Shown: positions 47,077-59,089, numbered from the stretch's first letter. The stretch: DNA of 64,000 bases from Campanula takesimana (GCA_026119855.1 JAOWBW010000439.1:62001-126000), one strand, 5' to 3'. A program made the numbers and translations. The notes: generated by a model not told the origin, from the sequence alone.

Positions 47077-48025
47077 ATTGCATTGCTCGTCTATTATTTA
47101 TGACGCATAACTCACACCTAATCTGATGATATACTATAAGTTCCATTTATGTTTTTTTTTTTTTTTTGGCATGCATAAGGAATTTAACCCCCCCACCACC
47201 ACCACCATTATTTCCCTAATTGTTTTTTTTTTATTATTATTATTTTCGTTTATTACTGATTTTTATATAATAAATTCAGACTTTAGTTGTTTTAACGGGT
47301 TGAGAGAGCATGCTTTCAGCAAATGATGTGAAAAAAAGGAGGTATAATATCATTCACACTGTGACGTTCAATAATGTGTTAGGAAAAGAAAAAGTAAAAA
47401 GAAAAAAAAATATTTTTTATTATATTTATTGCACTTGCAATAGTTGACAATGGAGCCAGTAGTTGGCGGGAGAAGCACTTGTGTTGTGACTACACCCCAC
47501 TAATCAAATGATCACATTCCATTCTAAAAATAAATCTATAATTCAATAGAGGTGAAGAATAACTACTACTAAAAAAAAAACGGTTATTATTGATCCTCAA
47601 AATTTGATTTTACGGTCATAAAATTAATAAAAATTAACAGGATGAGGAAGATAAAAATGATTGAGAGGGGACGGTTATTGATTGCTAACTGCGTGTCAGT
47701 TTCCTAACCGAATTATCTGTAATTGACCATAACCATCTCTCCCACCCAATGTTCTCCTATCATGTATGGTAGCCATGTTCACGGCCACCTTACCTATTTT
47801 TCAAAATGGTAGATCTTGAACAAAATTAATATTTGGGGGGAGTATGGTGGATTTGGAGGTTTTTTTAGGGAACAAATATTGACATCTAATAGTTATAATC
47901 GACGACAAAGTGTAGGGTATGTTGAAGTATGGCGTAGGGAACGGTATAGCCCGATCCAAAGAATGACCGCAAGGTTGGTTTATCTCTATTAACCCCGTCT
48001 TTTCCTTCTACTGTTGTCCCTTGCT
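47077..48025. other. intergenic DNA
   Basis: No gene recognised. T and A homopolymers and an ACC microsatellite near 47193. Confidence 0.35.
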
Positions 48026-48113
48026 GAATTTTGATCCTTCTAGATTGTTCCTCTATGATACGCATACTTGAATTTTGATCCTTCTAGATTGTTCCTCTAC
48101 GATACGCATACTT
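48026..48113. repeat. 44-bp tandem duplication
   Basis: Two copies of a 44-base unit starting GAATTTTGATCCTTCTAGAT, differing at one visible base. Confidence 0.9.
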
Positions 48114-49054
48114 TCAAGTCCAGAGTAGAAATAAAAGTTACATGTATGCATATAAGTTTGTCTTAAAACCAATACTATGATTTTTAGACATGGGTATCGA
48201 CATTAGATACAAAGTAGCTTGAAGGCGGATTTGTAACAAGTGAGAAACAATGGTAGCTGCATTGGTGGTGTTCGTGTTAGTGGTGGTGGTGGCAGGGGCG
48301 GATGTATTATATGACCTAGACGCGAGAGAGCGCCTCTAGTTTACACAATCTTAACCCATACATATGGTTAATTGTATTTATACTAGTTCAACTTTTAATC
48401 CAAACCAATGTGGGACAAATTCAATTTATCTTACCCACCAATAGTCTTGAGACATTTTTCCTTCATTTTTCCATTTGGGAGGCCCTTTTAAAGGAAGGAG
48501 CTTTAGAAGTCTTTCACTTCCTTTCCCATGTGGGATACAAACCCACTCCCCAACTTACCCATCAACATTTGAGTTTTAAATTTTTCTATCATCCTATATT
48601 AAATTGGACTCACCACATTTAATATTTACATGGATAAAATATTAATCCACTTTATAATCTACTTTAATCAACGAATTATTTTCCCAAGGAAATACTCGCA
48701 ATTTCCTTCACATTTAAATTGAACATGTTCGTATAGTCACCGTGCCACGGCACTGGTATTAGTACTAGTTAAATAAATAAAAGCGGTAGGTTAGTAACTT
48801 GTCTCTCTCTTCTCGCGTTCCTCTCTTTATTTTTTATTGTTTTATTGTTTTATTGTTTTATAAGTTTTTTTATTAAACATTTTTAATTCAAATTTGAATT
48901 TAAATTTAGACTAGAGATCTCTCTCTTTGAATCTACTTCTAGATCCGGGTGTTTTCTTGCTTTAAGCTTTTAGACTTTTCTTTATAGCTTTTGAATATTT
49001 TGAAGAGGAATATGGTTGAAATGATGTTTGATCTATTGTATACTTTCCTTTTTT
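48114..49054. other. intergenic DNA with a Helitron-like 3' terminus
   Basis: 48410-48430 contains CCAATGTGGGACAAAT, a phrase often found in copia-type LTRs, but no LTR limits are resolved. The Helitron-like end is listed separately. Confidence 0.35.
48733..48768 (+). mobile_element. possible Helitron 3' end
   Basis: Hairpin GTGCCACGGCAC (48742-48753) followed 11 bases later by CTAG and T (48765-48769). The matching 5' end was not located. Confidence 0.4.
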
Positions 49055-49522
49055 AGAGCTTTTGCATTCTCTCTGTTGTGGGAGCCTTGTTTTTCTCTTA
49101 TGTTTTCCGACAATCATTGTGGAATCATAAGTGAGGATGATAAAATAACATGGAAAATTTGGTTGGCGATTTATTACTAACCCAGAGGGCTGAAATAATA
49201 GTATTCTAAACGCTAAATAATTTCTAGTGGATGCTGATATATGGCAGTGTCCAAGCTACGCTCCAAAAAACATCTGTGAGTTCCACGGTATTGCTGCGAG
49301 AGGTATAAGGTGGAAGATCGAAAATTAGTGCAACTTTATGCACGAAGACCCTCTTTCCTCATGACTCTTCTTACATTTCTTATGTATCTGTAACTATTAT
49401 TATAATGAATGATAATAATTGGGTTGATTCTCTGATATTTGTAGAAAGCCTACTCACATTTTTGTGCTTTTGCACTTAATCTAATGATGATAGTTTAATT
49501 TATAAATAAATAAATAAATAAG
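49055..49522 (+). mobile_element. LINE-derived retroposon, copy 1
   Basis: Aligns along its whole length with 56674-57146 from GAGCTTTTGCATTCTCTC to CTAATGATGATAGTTTAATT and ends in a TAAA-type tail. The target duplication is not clear in this copy. Confidence 0.6.
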
Positions 49523-49724
49523 GCCCTGTTTAGATCAGCATTTTTTTTATTACTTCCACATGGTTTATCATTTGAATAATTTATTTTTAATGTTTAATTT
49601 GTAAAAGATGAAATTATTTTAAACTGGGGAACATTGATTTCATAAGTGAAAATGAATGTTTGTAAAGGTAATATGAGAGAGAAATGCATGTAATGATGTA
49701 ATGAGAGACGTGCACACGCACGAC

Positions 49725-49960
49725 GTATTTTATTTTGACTTTTTATGGTTAATATAAATAAACTTTAGTTAAACATTTGTGTTGATCCGATAATCACAAT
49801 AAAATTTTATAAATTGTTATAGATAAATCACTTAATAATCTGTCAATTACAATTTTTAAATTTTATTAGAATAATTAGATAGACATCAATGTTTGATTAA
49901 AATTCATTTATTTTGATCATAAAAAATAAAAATGACACAAATTTTTCGAAAAAGATGGAT
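49725..49960. repeat. degenerate MITE
   Basis: Shares TTTTGACTTTTTATGGTTAA and AATTAGATAGACATCAATG with 37438-37686. Confidence 0.45.
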
Positions 49961-52509
49961 TAATAATTTAAAAGTTTAGTTTTGTCTCACTTTCTCTCTT
50001 TCCATCAATTAAATTACAATTTAAATGACTATTTCACCTTAAATTACTTGAGTGACTAATATTATATTGGTACTTGTATGAAGAAAACTTAAAGGTCAAA
50101 TAGTCATTTAATTTACAAGTAATTGTCAAAAGAAAGGAAGAGATGAAGTAAAACCTCAAAGGCATGTTTTCTCAATGATTTAAGATAAAAACTTAGATGA
50201 GAAGGTATCACAAGTGACGCGAGTTTCGTTAAGTGACGCGAGTTTCGTTGAAAGAGTAGAAAGTTTGTCCCTTATAGGTGGGGCGGGACAAGCTCATTTA
50301 TTTTCTCGTCGAGATCCGTCTTTGTGTGAAACCATCTCATACAAAACTTCCTCAAAATTTAATTGTTTAATAAAATGATTTAATGTGTATTACTTTTTTT
50401 TTTTTTCCCTAAGAAAAAGGTGTAATAGTATGTCGCCTGAAGCCCTTGGCCTGTTGGCCAGTTCTGCATGTGCGAAATGAGATGTTTATGAATTTTGCGT
50501 ATTGTTTTTTGTTTTTTTGAAAAAAAAAACAAAACAAAAAACTTGGGCTTAGGCCTATATCAAGTTAAAACGTAACCTTTCTATAATTTATATGAAACAG
50601 CCCAAAAGCCCAATTGCTTTGAAGATTTAGATCATAAAATTAGTGAACAATTTAGGTTTCAGATCAGAAATTACGTCTGATCTGAAAGTTTATGAATTTA
50701 TAGAAAACAACATTTAAAAAATGATTCATGAGTTTTAAACATGGGTGTTTTGGTTAAAATAATTTGTTTCCATGGGTGAGACCTAAAATTAGTGAACAAT
50801 TTAGGTTTCAGATCTGAAGTGAAAAAAATTAAACAGAGTTAATGAGTGGAAGTATGATCAAATCAGACATTTCACTCATTAAGTGCCTCTAAATGAGAAA
50901 ACAAATCAGCCTATAATTAATTGTAGGATTCAAAAATAATAACGAAAAAGTGAATATTCACATGAATGGTTTCTTAATACACCCTTTTTAAGTCCTTGAA
51001 AAAACTACGTAATTCTAATATCTATATTATATTGTTTTACTTTCTTAAAACAAATTGTTTTTTATTTGAAAGATTATTTGATAAATTAGATGTTTATATA
51101 CTAAACAATGAATGTTCTCTTACAGAGGGAAAGGGAGAGACTAACCGGTCTCTTATTATCTGGGAATAATATAATTTTAAGAGAAAAAAATGTGTGAAAA
51201 TTTTGTGAAAAACTTGTTCATGGTTAGCCCAAAGACACACTTAGTTTGAAAACACAAGTCCACACTTGATCGGAACCTTCTTAGATGAGCTATATTAAAT
51301 ACTCTCATCTTTTTCATTTTCCAACCAATGTGGGATAAATGGCTTTCCACATTTCCAACTCTTCATAAACCCATTAAAGTAGCACACTTTCAACAATTAA
51401 TTTCTCATTCACCCGAAATTGGTTTTGAGAAAATAAATATATCACGTTAATCTAATCCGAATGTAGATTACTAATTTGCAACTAATTTCCGTTTTTATTA
51501 AATGGAACTAATAACGAAACTTGATCAAATATTTGGTCAAACCAATATTCCTAAACCAATTTCCAACAATTATTTTGTTACGCCCACAGGAGAAGAAATA
51601 AAGTTATAATGACATAGGAATATATGATCATATGCATGTCGAGAGATGATGTCATAAAGAGATTTTGAAGTTTGATATAATATTTATGTCAAACTTTGTT
51701 AAATATACTTCAGTAGTGTTCATACTCCTATCTTGAAGATTAAAATAATTTTAAAAAGATAAAAATATCAAAACTCCTCCTCATCAGTTTATATAGATTA
51801 ACATTAGTGTAAAGTTATTGTTTTCAGTGTTAATATTTTTAATTATAGCTTCTTCAAATGCTTAATGTAAGCATTATCATTGGCATATGATATGAGAGAG
51901 GTTGTTTGAACTTTTCACATGAGTTGTGCAGATTGCTGAATACTTTTTACCATTTACAACTTATAAGGATACTTTTTGTAATGTTAGATAAACTAAAGGT
52001 GTTAATATGCAAAGTTGAGATAATTTAACCACAGCACCCCTTAAGAATGAACTGGTATTTATGAGATATTGGTCCAACACATCCCGTATATACGAATCAG
52101 AACGATTAACTATTTTTCTTAGTTTATTAAATAATTGATACGTTTAAACTTTATGGACAGAAAATAGAAATGGAACAGTTAATCAACATCAACAATTCCA
52201 CATTCAAATTCATGAAGCAATTTATTTGTATGGTCCAAAAAAAATCATAAAATGTTTCACTTTAAGAAAAACAGTGAGAAAGATTTTACGGTTATTGGTT
52301 ATTGTAAACACCTTCTCCGTGATCAACTTTCTCCGTCATCAACTTTTGAAACTTAGTTAAAAGTAACCGTAGTTAGAATTTGAGCCTACACACTAACCAT
52401 AGTTAAATTAGGGTTAGAAGTGGATAAATAAAAATCCTTAGGCTATGGAGTAAGTCCCATTTGCAAGGGTGTGTAGATGAACATCACTCATAAAAGAAAA
52501 ATCAGGGGA
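49961..52509. other. intergenic DNA
   Basis: No gene recognised in 2.5 kb. A 19-bp unit AAGTGACGCGAGTTTCGTT occurs twice in tandem at 50212-50249. CCAATGTGGGATAAAT near 51326 resembles 48410 and may mark an eroded LTR. The AAGGTTTCAGATC-type phrase TTTAGGTTTCAGATC recurs at 50651 and 50800. Confidence 0.35.
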
Positions 52510-53181
52510 ATTTTTAGATTTGAGAGAGAAAAGAGGGACTACAACACAAAATTAAATTTGATTTTGATGGAGTTCGGTTTGCTCTGCTAAATTCACATTC
52601 ACAAACCCATCGAAGCCATCTCAATTTATTGGTATGTCGGAACCCTAATTTTTGTGTTCGACTATTGAATTCTAGGATTTTATTCGTAATCCCTTCTTCA
52701 TGAAATTCGATTGTTTAATGTTACTAGTTTCAGCTCTTTGACGTTGCTGTTTGCCTGGATTAGCCATTATACCTTAGTTTTGGAACAATTTGAGGGATTT
52801 CATTTCATTATTTTTACTAATTTCGAGTTCATGGTTGCTGAATTACATTTTTTGAAGTATGTGTTTACTTTAATTTGCATTTTATTGACGTTCGGCTTGT
52901 GGTTTTTAAATTTAGGTTGTTTGATTCTAGTGTTTAATTTAGTGATTTAAACGTTAGTTATTCAAAGTGATGGAAACTAGTTTGATATTAGTGATAATCT
53001 GATATATGAAATTGCCATTTCTCTACATGAACATTATTAATTTGTCTGTAATACATTAGTGATTCAGGGTGATGATTGTGTTGTATAGAGGTTGTAGAAT
53101 GGGGAAATGCAGAAGTTAGGGGATAGAATTGTCCAGTTGCTAAAGCTTTTGTATTGGGGAGAAGAAGACGGGCTTTGATTG
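52510..53181 (+). promoter_or_regulatory. 5' leader of the DnaJ gene, probably with an intron
   Basis: ATTG-GTATGT at about 52631 looks like a donor site, and a TATAG acceptor-like site lies near 53088, so a leader intron of about 450 bases is likely. The short ORFs here read as intron. Inferred from splice-like words only. Confidence 0.45.
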
Positions 53182-55203
53182 ATGGAGTGCAACAGAGATG
53201 AAGCAACAAGGGCTAAAGAAATCGCTGAGAAGAAATTTTCTGGGAAAGATTTTGCGGGTGCGAAAAAATTTGCTGTCAAGGCTCAAAATTTGTTTCCTGG
53301 GCTTGAGAGTATATCCCAAATGTTAGCAACGTTCGATGTGTACATTGCTGCAGAAAACAAAATAAGTGGGGAAGCAGATTTTTATGGAATACTTGGAGCG
53401 GATCCATTAGCTGATGACGATACTTTGAGAAAGCATTACAGAAAGCTAGCTCTAACGCTTCATCCAGACAAAAACAATTCTATTGGAGCGGACGGAGCAT
53501 TTAAGCTTATATCTGAAGCGTGGAGTACATTGTCAGATAAGAACAGGAGATTTGTTTATGACCAGAAAAGAAATGTAAAAGTTCAGACTCAAACTAATGG
53601 TTTTTACAATTTCACACAGAATACAGTTCCTAGTTCAAAGGGTTCAAAGGGCAATGCTAATTCCAGTAAGGCGGGTCCCACTTCTGTTCCTGCTCCCTCG
53701 GATAAGTCGAAGAGTACTTTTTGGACTGTGTGTCATCGTTGCAAGATGCATTACGAGTACATGAGAATGTATCTTTACCAGAATCTCCTCTGCCCTAGTT
53801 GCAATGAACCCTTTTTGGCTGTAGAAACACCGGCTCCAGTAACTAATGGTTCAAAAGCTAAGCATTCTAGGGGTCCAAATGAAGGTTCGTCTAATCACAC
53901 AAATGTTAAGTGGGGTCCGTTCTCTAAAACAACTAATTCTACATCTTCTGTTCAAGCTGCGACCATGGTTCAGAAGGCATATGAAAGAGTGAAGAGGGAG
54001 CGTGAAGAAGCACAGGCAGCCATTAAACGAGAGGAGGCCTTACGAAGGAAGAAGCAGGCCTCTAATTTTCTTAAGAAAAGACGTATGGATAATGCAAACG
54101 GCCACATGATGAATCAAAAGGGCATGGGGACTGGAGTAGTGAACACTGCAAGTGTAAATGGTACAATTAATAAAGCTCAAGTTACAAGCAGCATTCCAGA
54201 TGTTGAGAGTTGTCTAATGGAAAAGGCTAGGATGGAAATTCGAAAGAAGCTAAACGAATGGACTTCAGCTACAGAAGCCAATGTTACAGTCAGAGGAGAG
54301 GAAAAAGCGAGAGAAAATCCTAAGGAAAAAGAAGTGGAAATTGAGATTTCCATTGTAAATGGTGTCAAACAGGATGAGAGCACGTGTATGAGTAACTCTT
54401 CTGGTGGGGATTTGAGTAAACATTTGATGACCATCGATGTCCCTGATCCTGATTTTCACGATTTCGACAGGGACAGGACCGAAAGTTGTTTTGCAAAAGA
54501 CCAGGTATGGGCCGCTTATGATGATGATGATGGGATGCCTCGATATTATGCCATGATCCACGATGTGATTTCATTGGACCCGTTCAAGATCAAAATCAGC
54601 TGGCTTACTTCAAAAACCAACAACGGTTTAAGCCATCTGACTGGGGTTAGTCCCCTTTTTTCGAAAACTTCTGGCGACTTCAGATTGGGCAAACGAGAAA
54701 TAAACCGCTCCCTCAATTCTTTTTCGCACAAGATTAATTGGACAAAATGCTCGCTTGGAACTGTTAAAATATATCCTCAGAGAGGGGAAGTGTGGGCCCT
54801 TTACAGGAATTGGTCCCACGAATGGAATGAGCTAACCTCTGGGGAAGAAATACACCAATACGATCTTGTGGAAGTAGAAGATTGTGAAGAGGAAAGAGGG
54901 GCTTCTGTTATTCCGCTAGTCAAAGTTGCGGGATTCAAGACCGTATTCCACCGTCACTTGGACCCTAAAAAAGTGAAAGCTATTTCAAGAGATGAAATGG
55001 GTCGGTTCTCTCATCAAATTCCTTCGTATGTGCTTACAGGACAAGAAGCTCCAGGGGTCCCTAAAGGTTGTTTGGAGCTGGACCCTGCAGCTACCCCGTC
55101 AGAGTTTCTTCAAGTAATAGAAGATGTGAAGGAGTCTGATATAATCGAAACCGAGAGTGAAGAGCAAGAAAAATGCGATGTTGAAAATCTAGTCGGTCCA
55201 TAA
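53182..55203 (+). CDS. DnaJ-domain protein with C-terminal DUF3444
   Basis: A 673-residue plant J-protein encoded by one uninterrupted exon. A helical N-terminal region (residues 1-60) typical of this family precedes the J domain (about 66-130), which carries HPD at 94-96, the motif that stimulates Hsp70 ATPase. A Cys-pair segment follows (CHRC at 184-187, CPSC at 204-207, a zinc-ribbon-like FWTVCHRC...CPSC pattern), then a charged, coiled-coil-prone middle (ERVKREREEAQAAIKREEA). One DUF3444 domain occupies about residues 430-600 (FAKDQVWAAYDDDDGMPRYY, PQRGEVWALYRNW). The ATG at 53182 is the first in frame. Localisation is probably nuclear or cytosolic. Specific Hsp70 partners and the role of DUF3444 are not known from sequence. 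Confidence 0.95.
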   Translation: MECNRDEATRAKEIAEKKFSGKDFAGAKKFAVKAQNLFPGLESISQMLATFDVYIAAENKISGEADFYGILGADPLADDDTLRKHYRKLALTLHPDKNNSIGADGAFKLISEAWSTLSDKNRRFVYDQKRNVKVQTQTNGFYNFTQNTVPSSKGSKGNANSSKAGPTSVPAPSDKSKSTFWTVCHRCKMHYEYMRMYLYQNLLCPSCNEPFLAVETPAPVTNGSKAKHSRGPNEGSSNHTNVKWGPFSKTTNSTSSVQAATMVQKAYERVKREREEAQAAIKREEALRRKKQASNFLKKRRMDNANGHMMNQKGMGTGVVNTASVNGTINKAQVTSSIPDVESCLMEKARMEIRKKLNEWTSATEANVTVRGEEKARENPKEKEVEIEISIVNGVKQDESTCMSNSSGGDLSKHLMTIDVPDPDFHDFDRDRTESCFAKDQVWAAYDDDDGMPRYYAMIHDVISLDPFKIKISWLTSKTNNGLSHLTGVSPLFSKTSGDFRLGKREINRSLNSFSHKINWTKCSLGTVKIYPQRGEVWALYRNWSHEWNELTSGEEIHQYDLVEVEDCEEERGASVIPLVKVAGFKTVFHRHLDPKKVKAISRDEMGRFSHQIPSYVLTGQEAPGVPKGCLELDPAATPSEFLQVIEDVKESDIIETESEEQEKCDVENLVGP

Positions 55204-55732
55204 CTTATCATCATCATTAACAAGTAGGGATTCAGATTCTTTAAGCTATGAAAATGACCTGGAATCATCTTAACATCGACCTCATGGTGATTGCTACAAG
55301 GAGAGTAGGCGTAATTCTTTAAATCCAAGCTGCTGAAAGGTAAATACTTATTATTGCAATATTTTTGTATGCCAAAGCTGCTACTTCTATCAACAAATTA
55401 AACTGCTGGTGATGATTGTTTTAACCGTTTAGTTATAGTACTTCAGTTGCTCGCATATCTTCACTGTGTTTCTAGTAATTTTTACAAAGTGAAAAGTTGT
55501 ACATTTCTGTGTAGAATTGTAGCTTGGTAGGGATGATTGACATTTCTAATAGCAGTGTAGATTATGAGAGGTATTTTTTCATATAAGCTGATGATATGCT
55601 TTTTCTGTATCCATACATTATATCCGGTCCTGTGTTACAGTGAGCCAGTCGCTTCACGCTTGTATCTGCTTAAAATTTGTGGTTGATGCATTTCCACCGT
55701 AATGCATCAACGACAGCTGAGGTCGTCAGCTT
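55204..55732 (+). other. 3' region of the DnaJ gene
   Basis: Probable 3' UTR and flank. Contains a perfect 11-bp stem, GTTGATGCATT...AATGCATCAAC, at about 55682-55710 just before the larger foldback. Confidence 0.5.
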
Positions 55733-55862
55733 CACCCTACCCCTACATGCTGGGGTAGACCTCACTCCACAGCTTCAGAAAGTGTGGGAAAGGCTCAAAT
55801 GTTCACACTTTGTGAAGCTGAGGCTGAGGTCTATCCCAAACATGTAAGGGTAGTGTGGGTGC
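55733..55862 (+). repeat. imperfect hairpin of about 130 nt
   Basis: The 5' arm starts CACCCTACCCCTACATG, runs through GGGTAGACCTCA and CAGCTTCA and ends AAAGTGTG. The 3' arm repeats it inverted (CACACTTTGTGAAGCTG, TGAGGTCTATCCC, CATGTAAGGGTAGTGTGGGTG). Arms of about 58 nt with few mismatches and a loop of about 15 nt. Could be a tiny MITE or a small-RNA precursor. Confidence 0.7.
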
Positions 55863-56673
55863 CAATTAAAGTTCACATTCAACTTTACTTAGTGCACCCT
55901 TATTTCTCTCTGTGAATTAAATTTAGTAAGAAATGAAGTGAATGAGTTTGTAGTACTCCTGGAAAATGGACTTGTTGAGGCAGCAGCTTTACAAGTTTAT
56001 TGCAGATTTGTTCTCAAATGCAGTCAATCATCTGACCTGAACTGCTGCAGCCGTGCCGTGCATTGCAGATTTGTTCACATTCAACCCAGTTAAATGGATG
56101 GTCAAGATGAACACGGTGCTCGGTGGGCTCCAGCAATTGCGGAATTATAATAAAATTGTATTAACATTATTTATTTAATTTAAAGAACAAAATTTATTTT
56201 TGGAAGGTAAAAAAAATGAAACACTATTATGGGTATTACTGTACATATTTTCATTTCCGTACTATTCCAGTATCATAAGATTGTATAAGAACGTATAAAT
56301 TTGAATACAACAGTTTTCATTTGATAAAATAGTTTGTTTTGATTACAATAGTTTTTATATAATAAAATTGTATAAGAACGTGCTATACATTTGAATACAA
56401 CCGTTTTCATATAAAAGTTTTATCTGTTTCAAAATGATTTCTCATTTGTTGTTCCCATTGTCTCAAAAAAAAAAAATCTCAATTCTACATTTTGAGCTTA
56501 AAGTGCATAAATAAAACGTGACTAGTAGTAGAGTAAATATTCATATTCTTTAGAAGTGAGACAGATGATTAATAAAATAATTGTTTTGAACCTAATATAC
56601 TATTGACAAATATAGTACATGAAATTACTTGGATTACCTTAATCCAATGTTATATCTCCAACTAACCAGCCTT
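55863..56673. other. intergenic DNA with degenerate repeats
   Basis: A repeat of about 88 bp containing TTGTATAAGAACGT and TTGAATACAAC occurs twice (56278 and 56366). 56425-56590 is a degenerate relative of the 6879 Stowaway family. TTGCAGATTTGTTC is repeated near 56000 and 56065. No gene. Confidence 0.45.
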
Positions 56674-57146
56674 TTGAGAGCTTTTGCATTCTCTCCATTG
56701 TGAGAGCCTTGTATTTTTATTATGTTTTCGCCGATCATTGTGGAATAATGAGTGGAGGATGATAGCATGGCTTTGAAAGTTTGGTTGACGATTTATTGCT
56801 ACCCAGAGTCCTTACATCATAGTATTTTCAACATAAATGTTTTCCATTGAGGGATTTTGGGATTTTGTGAATGCCGATATATGGCAGTGTCCAAGCTACG
56901 CTTGGAAAGGCATTTGTGTGTTCCAGAGTATTGCTACAAGAGGTACAAAGCGGAAGATCGAGAATGCTGGTGCAACTTTATGCACGAATACCCTCTTTCG
57001 CCATCTCTCTTCTTACATTTCTTATGTATTTGTAACTGTCATTGTAGTGAACCTCTAATATTTGTAAAGATCCTAATCATATTTTTGTGCTTTGATTTGA
57101 CCCCTTAATCTAATGACAATTTCAATTCTAAAAAAAAAAAAAAAAA
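56674..57146 (+). mobile_element. LINE-derived retroposon, copy 2, with 14-bp target duplication
   Basis: AACTAACCAGCCTT at 56660-56673 and 57147-57160 brackets the unit, which ends in about 20 A residues. An internal frame reads PSYAWKGICVFQSIATRGTK, resembling the region after the reverse transcriptase in plant LINE ORF2. The same 5' start as copy 1 argues for a defined short family rather than random 5' truncation. Confidence 0.75.
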
Positions 57147-57321
57147 AACTAACCAGCCTTGTACATCAAAATTACACAGCGTACACGCATTGATGACTAA
57201 CCAATCATCACCAAACACGTACCCAGACGACGTGTTAAACCCAATCCCCAACAAGTAAATGACGCCAAAAAGAGCTTCAAAGAAGCGGACCCCACTCTAA
57301 CCTCCATCCCCTCAACCTTTC

Positions 57322-57328
57322 TATAAAT
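57322..57328 (+). promoter_or_regulatory. TATA box candidate of RAMP4
   Basis: TATAAAT about 170 bases before the start codon, giving a predicted start near 57355 and a leader of about 140 bases. Confidence 0.55.
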
Positions 57329-57496
57329 TCCCAACAGCCCCCCATACTTTTCCAACAGAGAAAAAAAATAGAGTTTTCTAGCGGTGTCCCGGAAAAAGCC
57401 CCCCAACAAAAATAAATTTTCCCTGACATCGCTCCGGCGTCCCCGCCCGCATTCTAATATTTTCCGGCATTCCCGACCTCCCCAACAACCACAATC

Positions 57497-58723
57497 ATGG
57501 TAATTTATCTCCATTCTTTAATTGTTTAGAAATAGATTTTTTATTTATTTATTTATTTTATTTATTTATTTTTTTTTGGGGGGGGGGGTTGGATTGTGTA
57601 TGTTTAGCTGTTGATTTCCATGGATTAGAAATCCGATCGAAATGATACGATGGAATTGAATAAAATGGGGATATGTTTTGATTTGCATGTGTGAGAATTC
57701 CGATTGATTTTTTTTTTTTTTTTTTTTTTTTATCATCTTTCCTTCCTGTATCATTTCAAACGATTTTGCTTTAACAATGTAGCTCAATGTTGATCTGCAA
57801 GTTTCAAATTTGACATTGTTTTCGATTAATATGACTCGTAATCAAACAAACCTTAAATTGAATGTGTGTGAGAGATTTTTGTGTGTGGATTTTGATTATT
57901 TTTGTTGGTTGAATGAATGTATAGATGATATCAATTTGTTTTATGAGTGATGTGTGTATGATTGAGATGATCCTAAATTCCTAATAAGCTATTAGAAATA
58001 GCAAATTCAAAATTCGCTATTAGTAATAGCAAATTCGAAAAATTACACATTTTGGTAAATACTTTTTCAACAAGAACATGGAGGAAATTCTTTGTTCATT
58101 AGTGACAACTTTAGAAGAAAAAAAAAATCCTTGCTTTGCCATCCGATTGTATGGTGAGATAGATGATTACCAATTGGTGTTATTTGGTGAGCAATGTGTA
58201 ATTAATTTGTGGCATCTGTGTGTGAGAGAGAGAGAGGGAGATTTTGATGATTCTTGCGAGCTGTGTTTACGGCGAGCAATTTGTAATGGCACTTGAGAGA
58301 GAGAGAGAGAGAGAGATTTTGATGATTTATTTTAGCTGAAGGTACATTGAGCATGCGCGATGAATTAGTGTTTACTGTGTGTAGACTACATCAAGGCGTC
58401 TTGCAGACAGGAAGATCCACAAGTTTGAAAAGAACATCACCAAGAGAGGTTCTGTGCCTGAAACAACTACCAAGAAGGGAGACAGCTATCCTGTTGGCCC
58501 CATCTTGCTCGGGTTTTTCGTTTTTGTAGTCATTGGATCATGTAAGATTTTGGTGTTGGTAAAATCATTTAGAATCTCTTGAGATTCGATCATATGATTA
58601 TGGTGTTAAAATAAACGTTATGCCTTTTAACATAGTTCTAACATGTAATTTGGGTTTTGTTCTTGCTTTGTGCCAGCTTTGTTTCAGATAATCAGGACAG
58701 CAACAAGTGGAGGCATGGCTTGA
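57497..58723 (+). CDS. RAMP4: RAMP4/SERP1-type ER membrane protein, three coding exons
   Basis: A tail-anchored protein of 68 residues associated with the Sec61 translocon, thought to protect nascent membrane and secretory proteins during ER stress. Coding exons are 57497-57499 (the ATG alone, followed by GTAATT), 58385-58541 and 58677-58723, all GT-AG and in phase. The product begins MTTSRRLADRKIHKFEKNI, has the family block TKRGSVPETTTKKG, then one membrane segment VGPILLGFFVFVVIGSSLF and the tail IIRTATSGGMA. Length and sequence match Arabidopsis RAMP4. The unusual point is that the first coding exon holds only the start codon, so ORF finders miss the gene. A polyG/polyT tract and GA repeats lie in the 885-base first intron. 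It converges with the F-box gene downstream. Confidence 0.95.
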
Positions 58724-59089
58724 GAAAACATACTAACAATGATACAAAGCTCAAGGCTTCTTGCTGTAATCTCTTCTGGCTTATGATTGTATTGTAGCTT
58801 TAAAAATGTAGAAAGTGAGAGAGTTCGAGTTCTTTAACTAGATGACTACTCCCCCTTGTTCTAAAACTAAGAAATAAAGTTTTCTTCCCTTCCTTTTCAC
58901 CCCTCTAGTTTCAATTTGTGTTACTTTTCTCCTGTTTAATATCACTCTTCTTGTTGATTAATTTGATTCTACACAAAATATCATATGCACACAATAAGGA
59001 TATCAGATTTTCTGTACGGTTTTGTTTTGTGTACATCATAATGACGTCAGTCCTAATAATTGTTAAGTCATTAGACTACTACTCATATA

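Noticed and set aside
48410..48622. 70-residue ORF and CCAATGTGGGA motif suggesting an LTR, also near 51326
   Set aside because: The motif is shared, but neither TG...CA ends nor a target duplication could be found, so no LTR is claimed.
56837..57108. Small coding gene with WQCPSYAWKG frame
   Set aside because: The frame lies inside a retroposon with poly(A) and target duplication. It is LINE-derived debris.
58078..58529. ORFs of 72 and 60 residues
   Set aside because: They read through RAMP4 intron 1 and an out-of-frame version of its exon 2.
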